Assembly (NCBI GenBank): GCA_913776405.1
Contig: CAJYOV010000215.1
Location: 1 to 7,889, forward strand
Length of the DNA stretch: 7,889 bases
Reading direction: 5' to 3'
Source of the DNA: Pseudobdellovibrionaceae bacterium
GTDB lineage: Bacteria > Bdellovibrionota > Bdellovibrionia > Bdellovibrionales > JAMPXM01
Made by a program: the position numbers and the translations under genes. This document shows positions 1 to 4,514 of the stretch, in pieces. A model generated the notes under the pieces. It had not been told where the DNA came from and ran no database searches. It saw nothing but the letters and a program-made list of their open reading frames with translations. Position 1 is the stretch's first letter; every line of letters begins with the position of its first letter.

Positions 1-834
1 CTCTCAGCTGGCGTTGCTTATAAAATCAATCCAGCTTGGAAAGTTGGCGCATCTTACCGCTACGTCATGGCGAAAGCTGACTTCTCTTTCATTCAGCGTG
101 CAGCGGGTGGTAACGCTCTCGTGAACGTTATGTTGAAAGACTTGGAAGACCAAGTTTCAGCTTTCAAGGTCGGCGCTCAGTGGGCTCCAACTGAATCAAC
201 TCACGTTGGTTTGACTTACCGTTCAGAAGCGAAACTCGCTGCTAAAGGTAATGCAACAACTCAAGGTTATGCTGCACCGACAGGTGATCCGAGCACGAAC
301 CCAGCATTGACAGGCGACCGCGGCGACGCAACTGCAAACACGGTCTTCCCTCAAGCGATTACTTTGGGCGCGGATCACGCGATCAACGAAACTTGGGTCG
401 GTCTCGTAGAGCTTGCGTGGACAAACTACGCAAAAGTTAAAAACATCACAGTGACAAACGCCTTGTTGGGTAACCCAGTTGTTAACCAAGAGTGGAAAGA
501 TCAGTGGAACGCGCGCGTTGGTGCTGAGTACAAGGGCTGGGCATGGCCAGTTCGCTTCGGTTACGGCTTCACAAGCCAAGTTACGAACGACGACTTCGCT
601 CGTCCAACGTTCACACCTCCAGGTGCATCGCACACGATCACTGCTGGTTCGGGCCAAAACTTCGAACTCTGGGGTCAAAAGCTCGCTTTCAACGGCGCTG
701 CTGAATACACATTCGTATCAGGCGACGCGAACGGCGCAGCTTCTGGAACGACTGCTGTTGGCTCGGATATCCGCGCTGGCGAACACAAAACAAACTCATA
801 CGCACTTCACCTCGGCCTCGCTTACAACTTCTAA
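1..834 (+). CDS. OmpP1/FadL/TodX-family outer-membrane transporter, C-terminal part (5' end outside window)
   Basis: The frame is open from base 1 to the TAA at 832-834, giving 277 residues; the ATG at 67 is an internal methionine, not the start. FadL-family proteins are 14-stranded outer-membrane barrels that let long-chain fatty acids or other hydrophobic compounds cross the outer membrane. Seen here are alternating hydrophobic/polar strands throughout, the family-like block FPQAITLGADHAI followed by an aromatic strand ending WTNYAKV (about residues 117-146), then WNARVGAEY and VRFGYGF, and a C-terminal strand ending in Phe (LGLAYNF), the usual BAM signal of barrel proteins. The long Gly/Ala/Thr/Asn-rich segments look like extracellular loops. 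The N-terminal hatch and signal peptide lie outside the window, so substrate and length cannot be judged. A strong terminator follows about 100 bp downstream. Family assignment is fairly secure; substrate unknown. Confidence 0.85.
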   Translation, partial: LSAGVAYKINPAWKVGASYRYVMAKADFSFIQRAAGGNALVNVMLKDLEDQVSAFKVGAQWAPTESTHVGLTYRSEAKLAAKGNATTQGYAAPTGDPSTNPALTGDRGDATANTVFPQAITLGADHAINETWVGLVELAWTNYAKVKNITVTNALLGNPVVNQEWKDQWNARVGAEYKGWAWPVRFGYGFTSQVTNDDFARPTFTPPGASHTITAGSGQNFELWGQKLAFNGAAEYTFVSGDANGAASGTTAVGSDIRAGEHKTNSYALHLGLAYNF

Positions 835-842
835 GACGTTAA

Positions 843-968
843 GGTCCTGCTCCACAGGACCCGCGCATCATGCGCGAAGACGTGAAGTTGTGAACAGCTG
901 ATCACTTGCCTCGGGAGATCGAGGCGAGTTACGACGGATCTAGTTAACGCTAGGTCCGTTTGTTTTTT
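843..968 (+). ncRNA. Candidate structured RNA: five consecutive stem-loops ending in an intrinsic terminator
   Basis: Read by eye, five hairpins nearly fill this stretch. (1) GGTCCTG 843-849 with CAGGACC 855-861, loop CTCCA. (2) CGCGCA 862-867 with TGCGCG 871-876, abutting the first. (3) GTGA 882-885/TCAC 902-905 enclosing AGTTG 886-890/CAGCT 895-899, with a GA bulge and a UGAA loop. (4) 906-913 with 920-927, core GCCTCG/CGAGGC, loop GGAGAT. (5) ACGGATCTAG 934-943 with CTAGGTCCGT 950-959, one G-U pair, followed by a T-rich run. Four bases of loop 1 (CTCC) complement four of loop 4 (GGAG), so a kissing interaction is possible. I recognise no known RNA family. It may be a free small RNA, the processed 3' UTR of the fadL-like transcript, or a leader/attenuator of the lipoprotein gene at 1003. 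The density of perfect stems is seen directly; the function is inference. Confidence 0.4.
934..968 (+). terminator. Strong Rho-independent terminator after the fadL-like gene
   Basis: A 10-bp stem (934-943 with 950-959, nine Watson-Crick pairs and one T-G wobble) closes a 6-nt TTAACG loop. It is followed directly by the run TTTGTTTTTT (959-968). This is the best-formed terminator in the window and should end the fadL-like transcript. It lies only 34 nt before the next start codon. Confidence 0.85.
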
Positions 969-988
969 CGAATCAGTAGATGATTTGC

Positions 989-993
989 AAGGG
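989..993 (+). promoter_or_regulatory. Ribosome binding site deciding the lipoprotein start
   Basis: AAGGG ends 9 nt before the ATG at 1003. The TTG at 985 lies upstream of it, and the ATG at 1021 has no comparable purine-rich site, so 1003 is preferred. Confidence 0.5.
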
Positions 994-1002
994 TGTCGAG
1001 AA

Positions 1003-1479
1003 ATGAGAATCGTGCTGAACATGAAATCCGTTTTGAAATTCGTATTGGTAGCGACTTCGGTTTGGGCGTTGAGCGCGTGTTCGGAGACGGCGGATACGGG
1101 TGTGCCGACGGCGATTCCGGCGGTTCGTGTTCAGTGCACGACACCTGACTGCAGAACGAACGCGTCACCGACGACGGCTCTCGTGTTTACGACGTCGGGT
1201 TGTACGGCGCCGAACTTTGGCGCGACTCTTCGATACGTGTCGACTTCGCAGAGCTGTTCTTCAACGAGCGGATGTAACTACTCCGCTTCAACGAGCGGAT
1301 GGACAGATGAAAACGGCAACGCGACCGCGACCATTCCGTCGGGCACATACTCTCTCTGCGGCTGCTTAGACCTTGATCGAAGCTCAGTTCCTTTTGAGAA
1401 TTGTGACCAAGAAGCGAGTTACGGCCCTGTCCTGGTTGATGCTTCAACCACGCAGATCACTCTAGGTACCTGGAATTAA
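1003..1479 (+). CDS. Small cysteine-rich lipoprotein of unknown function
   Basis: 158 residues from the ATG at 1003. A basic/hydrophobic signal peptide runs to the lipobox L-S-A-C with Cys26 as the lipidation site, so the product should be processed by Lgt/LspA and anchored in an envelope membrane. The start at 1021 would also leave a complete signal peptide (Cys20), but the ribosome binding site favours 1003. The mature part is short, Ser/Thr-rich and holds eight further cysteines (45, 50, 67, 85, 91, 119, 121, 134), an even number that suggests periplasmic disulfides. The segment GNATATIPSGTYSLCGCLDLD (about 105-125) has the feel of a small beta-sandwich of the carboxypeptidase-regulatory/prealbumin type, but this is a weak guess. 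A 16-bp in-frame direct repeat is present (1259-1274 and 1286-1301). Codon use leans to TCG, ACG and GCG more than the neighbours. It stands alone, between a terminator upstream and a weaker hairpin downstream. Gene call is solid; function unknown. Confidence 0.8.
   Translation: MRIVLNMKSVLKFVLVATSVWALSACSETADTGVPTAIPAVRVQCTTPDCRTNASPTTALVFTTSGCTAPNFGATLRYVSTSQSCSSTSGCNYSASTSGWTDENGNATATIPSGTYSLCGCLDLDRSSVPFENCDQEASYGPVLVDASTTQITLGTWN
1259..1301 (+). repeat. 16-bp tandem-like direct repeat inside the lipoprotein gene
   Basis: CTTCAACGAGCGGATG occurs at 1259-1274 and exactly again at 1286-1301. The period is 27 bp, so the frame is kept. It encodes S-S-T-S-G-C and A-S-T-S-G-W. The nine-codon period looks like a short local duplication of which only the first 16 bp remain identical. 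Confidence 0.75.
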
Positions 1480-1489
1480 TAATGATTTC

Positions 1490-1515
1490 GGGCTTCCAAA
1501 AGATGCCCTTTCTTT
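1490..1515 (+). terminator. Weak candidate terminator after the small lipoprotein gene
   Basis: GGGC (1490-1493) can pair with GCCC (1505-1508), with two more inner pairs across a mismatch. TTTCTTT (1509-1515) follows. The stem is short; position 11 nt after the stop codon and the T-rich tail are the main support. Confidence 0.4.
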
Positions 1516-1550
1516 GACCACAAGATCGCAATTCCTCTGCTAGCAAGGTA

Positions 1551-1582
1551 CGAAAAAAGCCGCTACATCTAAAGCGTCGGCT
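1551..1582 (-). terminator. Candidate minus-strand intrinsic terminator in the olsB-like leader region
   Basis: Read on the minus strand, AGCCG (1582-1578) pairs with CGGCT (1562-1558) and is followed by a run of six T (the A run at 1553-1558 on the plus strand). No minus-strand gene ends here, so if active it would stop antisense transcription leaving the acyltransferase genes. On the plus strand the same bases form a short leader hairpin. Five-bp stem, large loop: weak. Confidence 0.25.
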
Positions 1583-1665
1583 CGCGCGCATGAGCTGGCT
1601 GTGGTCGTTTTTTACTAAACCAACACAAACCTGACCGCGTGCGCCTCAGGAGTTCAATACGCTTG

Positions 1666-1722
1666 TCGATGAAAGTAACGACGCCCTTACAGGGTTCAAA
1701 TTCCCAGCGGCGTTTTCATCGA
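1666..1722 (+). promoter_or_regulatory. Structured 5' leader (long stem-loop) just ahead of the olsB-like ribosome binding site
   Basis: A perfect 9-bp outer stem, TCGATGAAA (1666-1674) with TTTCATCGA (1714-1722), encloses a second stem ACGCC (1681-1685) with GGCGT (1709-1713). A 6-nt bulge, GTAACG, lies on the 5' side only. The tip is GGG (1692-1694) with CCC (1703-1705), closing loop TTCAAATT. The structure ends two bases before TAGGAG and 12 nt before the GTG start at 1735, the usual place for a cis-acting RNA control element. A one-sided internal bulge within a long stem is typical of protein- or ligand-binding RNA, but I match no known riboswitch. It also explains why upstream in-frame starts (1639, 1663, 1669) are unlikely, since the ATG at 1669 lies inside the stem. 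Confidence 0.5.
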
Positions 1723-1724
1723 TT

Positions 1725-1729
1725 AGGAG
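1725..1729 (+). promoter_or_regulatory. Shine-Dalgarno site fixing the GTG start of the olsB-like gene
   Basis: AGGAG sits 5 nt before the GTG at 1735. The frame could be extended upstream to a GTG at 1639, but that codon has no ribosome binding site, and AGGAG at 1648-1652 is correctly spaced only for a TTG at 1663 within the structured leader. Confidence 0.7.
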
Positions 1730-1734
1730 ACAAC

Positions 1735-2625
1735 GTGCTTAACACAGCTAAGAACCTGACTCCCGCAAGCGTGTTCAACAGTTTCGGTCGCATGAAAGTT
1801 GCGCTCGAGCGCATCGATTCTGAAGTAAAGCTTCAGGCGTACAAGATTCGCAATTTCATCCCAAACGTTCAGTTTGAATTCGAGCGTAGTCACTACCTCG
1901 TAAAAACGGTCTCGAACGGTATGGAACTCGAGCAGTGCTTGAAGCTCCGTTACGATGTCTTTCACCGCGAATACATGAACAAGACACGCACGATCGGGGT
2001 CGACATCGATAAGCTCGATACGATTTGCGATCACTTGATGATCTTCGATAAGCGATCAAATCGCGTGATCGGCACGTATCGTTTGAACTGCAGCAAGTTT
2101 ACCGACACGTTCTACTCAACAGGCGAGTTCAACATGGAGCGAATCTTGGCAATGCCAGGCACGAAGCTCGAACTCGGTCGCGCTTGTATCGATAAAGAGC
2201 ATCGTAACGGAGTCATCATCGCTCTTCTCTGGCGCGGAATCGCTGAGTACATCCAGCGCACGGGCACCGAAATCCTCTTCGGTTGCGGCAGCGTGAAAAC
2301 GATGGACCCGCTCGAAGTGGGTCTCATTACAAAGTACTTGATCAATGAAGGCCACCTCACTCGCGAGTTCGATGTTAGTCCGACAAAGAAGTTCACGATG
2401 AAGCAACTGGGCGGCGTTCTCGAGTACATCGAGGCAAATCCCTACGTTTACAACAAAGAAGAAATCGCGAAGAAAGTTCCGGCGTTGGTATACAGCTACT
2501 TCAAAGCGGGCGCGAAGCTCGCAGGTGAGCCGGCTCTCGACCGTGAGTTTCACTGCATCGATTTCTTAACCGTACTCAAAGTTTCTGAAATGAGCGCGGC
2601 GTTCAAAGGCAAATACAACTTATGA
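1735..2625 (+). CDS. olsB: OlsB-like GNAT-superfamily N-acyltransferase (lyso-ornithine-lipid synthase type)
   Basis: 296 residues from the GTG at 1735. OlsB transfers a 3-hydroxyacyl chain from acyl carrier protein to the alpha-amino group of ornithine, the first step of ornithine-lipid synthesis at the inner membrane. Motifs typical of this acyltransferase family (Pfam Acetyltransf_5) appear in order: LRYDVFHREY (71-80), the D-x-x-C-D-H block before LMIFD (about 95-105), VIGTYRLN (111-118), FYSTGEF (126-132), LELGRACID (145-153), LLWRGIAEYI (164-173), LFGCGS (181-186), then a C-terminal VPALVYSYFKAGAKLAGEP and DFLTVL, as in full-length family members. About 50 residues precede the catalytic domain, with a likely amphipathic helix. 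The next gene, 4 nt downstream, is an OlsA-type O-acyltransferase, which strengthens the lipid assignment. The amino-acid head group cannot be read from sequence; related enzymes make other N-acyl amino acids, so the symbol is provisional. A structured leader suggests post-transcriptional control. Confidence 0.72.
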   Translation: MLNTAKNLTPASVFNSFGRMKVALERIDSEVKLQAYKIRNFIPNVQFEFERSHYLVKTVSNGMELEQCLKLRYDVFHREYMNKTRTIGVDIDKLDTICDHLMIFDKRSNRVIGTYRLNCSKFTDTFYSTGEFNMERILAMPGTKLELGRACIDKEHRNGVIIALLWRGIAEYIQRTGTEILFGCGSVKTMDPLEVGLITKYLINEGHLTREFDVSPTKKFTMKQLGGVLEYIEANPYVYNKEEIAKKVPALVYSYFKAGAKLAGEPALDREFHCIDFLTVLKVSEMSAAFKGKYNL

Positions 2626-2629
2626 TTTT

Positions 2630-3424
2630 ATGGGGCGTCTTGTGATTCGTGGAGGCGCCCGTGCGCTCGGTTTTTTATCGAGACTTGCGAAATATTTCGC
2701 TGTGACATCGGTTGCGACATCCAAAATGGATGACGCCGAGAAAAACCGCTACCTCTCACAAAAAGTCAGCACTGAGAGTAAGAAGCTCCTCGAGAGCTTT
2801 GGCTTTGAGATCAAAGTCTTCGGCTACACCGAAGAGATGGAGTCGAAGAATTTTCTGACCGTCGGCAATCACATGTCTTACATGGATGTCTTTATCCTAG
2901 CGTCCGTTCATCCCACGCTCTTTGTGACCTCGGTCGACATGGGCGAAACACCGGTCCTAGGCCAGGTGACACGTCAGGCGGGTTGTATCTTCGTCGAACG
3001 GCGTAATCGCACAACGATCGAAAAAGACGTTCGTCAGATGACGGATGCTCTTTCTCACGGGATCAACGTCACGATCTATCCGGAAGGGACGAGCACAAAC
3101 GGTTTGCACGTGCTTCCATTTAAGAAAGCGCTACTTACAGCGGCGATCGAAGCTCAAGTCGATATCCTACCAGTCGTCTTAAAATATACCGAAATCGACG
3201 GCGAACCCTTCTCGGCAAAGAACAACGACAAGATCGCTTGGTATGGTGACATGGATTTTGCCCCGCACTTTTTGAAACTCATGAACACGAAGAGTTTAAA
3301 AGCCGAGCTTCATTTCTTGGATCCGATCCGCGTTACAAAAGAATCAACTCGTCACGAACTCGCCGCTCAAGCCGAGTCGCAGATTCGGTCGATCTATCTG
3401 TCTGGACATCAAGGCGCTCAATAA
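2630..3424 (+). CDS. olsA: PlsC/LPLAT-family O-acyltransferase, OlsA-like partner
   Basis: 264 residues. The family esterifies hydroxyl groups with fatty acids, classically the sn-2 position of lysophosphatidic acid; OlsA acylates the 3-hydroxyl of lyso-ornithine lipid. All four LPLAT blocks are visible: NHMSYMD, giving the catalytic H81-x4-D86 pair; block II GCIFVERRNR (118-127); block III YPEGTST (150-156), with the substrate-phosphate-binding EG; and block IV ILPVVL (179-184). An N-terminal hydrophobic/basic stretch (about 5-30) probably associates with the membrane. The start lies 4 nt after the upstream stop codon and has no Shine-Dalgarno, which suggests translational coupling to the olsB-like gene. 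Length fits the family. The catalytic class is secure. The OlsA role rests on the neighbour; a general 1-acylglycerol-3-phosphate acyltransferase is the alternative. Confidence 0.8.
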   Translation: MGRLVIRGGARALGFLSRLAKYFAVTSVATSKMDDAEKNRYLSQKVSTESKKLLESFGFEIKVFGYTEEMESKNFLTVGNHMSYMDVFILASVHPTLFVTSVDMGETPVLGQVTRQAGCIFVERRNRTTIEKDVRQMTDALSHGINVTIYPEGTSTNGLHVLPFKKALLTAAIEAQVDILPVVLKYTEIDGEPFSAKNNDKIAWYGDMDFAPHFLKLMNTKSLKAELHFLDPIRVTKESTRHELAAQAESQIRSIYLSGHQGAQ

Positions 3425-3443
3425 ATTTGCGCCCGTCGAAAAA

Positions 3444-4406
3444 TCAGAGAAGTGTCTGAAGTTTCTCGAGAACGTCTTCGACCGAGAGTTTCTCCATCGC
3501 ATTAGGCGACTCGTCCGGAGCTTCGGCCACGGCGGTGCGAAGGCCTTTGGGCCCCCAGCGAACAGCTCGTTGGACACGCACTTGCGAGAAAAGACCTAGC
3601 GTCGGCTGACCAGTTGATGCGGCCAGGTGAAGGACGCCGGTCGACGGAGCAATGATTGCTTTCGCATGACCCAAGAGGCCAATCAGTTGCGCGCCGTTCA
3701 GCCGACCATCCAACCACATGACATTCCCATCGCCAGCTAAGTTTGCTTTCAACGGATTGAGATAAGCTTCATCGGCCTTAGTGCCTGAAATCACCACTGT
3801 CGCGCGCCTAGCGAGTGTGCGGATCAGTTCGACATACCTTGCTGTCGGCCAGTTCAAAGCGGACCCGCCCATCCCTGGATGAACCACAAAGTAAGAGTTC
3901 GGCATAAGCCCTGGAACCAATGGAAAGTCAGCTCGGAGGTGAAGGGTTGAACGGGGAAGTGAGCCGTGCTTCCCGGCGAGACCATCTTCGAGAAGGTTAA
4001 AATTGTATTCAAGCTCGCTTCGGTCGGACGTGCTTCGCTTTTGTCGAACGCCGCGGTTGAAGAAGAGAAAAGAGGAAGCTTTGCTAAGCACGCCGATCCG
4101 GGTGGGGACACCCGCGAGAAGAAGTGCGAGCCCGACCCACCATGGACCTTGAAAGACCGTTGCGAAAGTGTAACCTCGCGATCTAATTTTCCGCACAAGC
4201 TTGAAGAATTGTAGAAAACCAATCTCGCGCGAGACTTCTTCTGCTCTTCGAGGGGGGACTGCGTTATCGGTTACGAAGGCCAGTCCTTTGGGAATCCACC
4301 AATCGATTTCGTCTGCGATTTTGGTCGAGGTCATTGCCTGGTCGACAGGCAAGGTCAGGACAAGATCGCCGATGCGATCCATGCGGATGAAGAGGGCTTT
4401 GGTCAT
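3444..4406 (-). CDS. Glycosyltransferase family 9 protein (LPS heptosyltransferase-like)
   Basis: 320 residues from the ATG at 4406. Longer in-frame starts at 4427 or 4445 add residues not typical of the family, whose N-terminus usually begins as here: MTKALFIRMDRIGDLVLTLP, with the glycine-Asp turn (RIGD, 11-14) of the acceptor-side Rossmann domain. Other family signs are TRIGV (102-106), VVHPGMG followed by ALNWP (174-187), and the donor-sugar loop APSTGVLHLAASTGQPTLGLF (253-273). GT9 enzymes transfer heptose or related sugars from ADP- or UDP-type donors onto LPS inner core or other surface glycans, acting at the cytoplasmic face of the inner membrane. WaaC/WaaF enzymes usually carry Asp where this protein has Ser255 before Thr-Gly, so donor specificity may differ. 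It stands alone, convergent with the acyltransferases (19-bp gap) and divergent from the EF-hand gene. No good ribosome binding site precedes the chosen start, so the exact start is less certain than the gene. Confidence 0.85.
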   Translation of the reverse strand: MTKALFIRMDRIGDLVLTLPVDQAMTSTKIADEIDWWIPKGLAFVTDNAVPPRRAEEVSREIGFLQFFKLVRKIRSRGYTFATVFQGPWWVGLALLLAGVPTRIGVLSKASSFLFFNRGVRQKRSTSDRSELEYNFNLLEDGLAGKHGSLPRSTLHLRADFPLVPGLMPNSYFVVHPGMGGSALNWPTARYVELIRTLARRATVVISGTKADEAYLNPLKANLAGDGNVMWLDGRLNGAQLIGLLGHAKAIIAPSTGVLHLAASTGQPTLGLFSQVRVQRAVRWGPKGLRTAVAEAPDESPNAMEKLSVEDVLEKLQTLL

Positions 4407-4457
4407 GGTCGCACCATCGTGCATCATGGCCAAAGACCATTGCAAGTCGAGTCGTGG

Positions 4458-4474
4458 CTAACAATCAGTGTTAG
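4458..4474. promoter_or_regulatory. 17-bp palindrome in the divergent intergenic region, possible operator
   Basis: CTAACA (4458-4463) and TGTTAG (4469-4474) are perfect inverted halves around a 5-bp centre, ATCAG. The site lies between the divergent starts at 4406 and 4515, the expected place for a regulator binding site controlling either or both genes. A rough -35-like TTGCAA at 4440-4445 has no convincing -10 at standard spacing, so promoters are not called. Confidence 0.4.
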
Positions 4475-4505
4475 TAGCAACAACTCTGGTATTCTTGGAA
4501 GTGTC

Positions 4506-4511
4506 AGGAGG
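4506..4511 (+). promoter_or_regulatory. Shine-Dalgarno site for the EF-hand lipoprotein
   Basis: AGGAGG is a complete anti-16S complement but ends only 3 nt before the ATG at 4515, a rather short spacing. No such site precedes the alternative in-frame ATG at 4569. Confidence 0.6.
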
Positions 4512-4514
4512 ACC

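Noticed and set aside
479..901. Plus-strand frame overlapping the end of the fadL-like gene and the hairpin array
   Set aside because: Low-complexity Ser/Thr/Leu-rich translation in another frame of a clear beta-barrel gene.
1514..1543. TTGACC with TGCTAG 18 bp downstream as a sigma-70 promoter for the olsB-like unit
   Set aside because: The -10 match is poor and the lineage's promoter consensus is unknown. Too weak to annotate, though the location would be suitable.
1608..1613. Run of six T as a plus-strand terminator tail
   Set aside because: No stem ends directly before it; the nearest hairpin closes about 25 nt upstream.
1681..1712. A tRNA T-arm-like motif (GGGTTCAAATTCCC) suggesting a tRNA or tmRNA
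   Set aside because: No matching acceptor, D and anticodon arms at standard spacing, and the surrounding bases fit the longer inverted repeat better.
1639..1734. N-terminal extension of the olsB-like protein from the GTG at 1639
   Set aside because: No ribosome binding site at 1639. The extension crosses a perfect inverted repeat, and AGGAG is well placed for the GTG at 1735.
3413..3433. Small hairpin (GGCGC with GCGCC, loop 11 nt) at the convergent gene ends as a bidirectional terminator
   Set aside because: Only 5 bp, lying partly in coding sequence, with no T-tract on either strand.
3966..4461. Plus-strand open frames opposite the GT9 gene
   Set aside because: They are mirror frames of a well-supported GT9 coding sequence, with no ribosome binding site and no recognisable protein features.
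4419..4514. Upstream GTG start (4419) for the EF-hand lipoprotein
   Set aside because: It would run through the divergent intergenic region and place over 70 residues before the lipobox; the AGGAGG and ATG at 4506-4517 are better.
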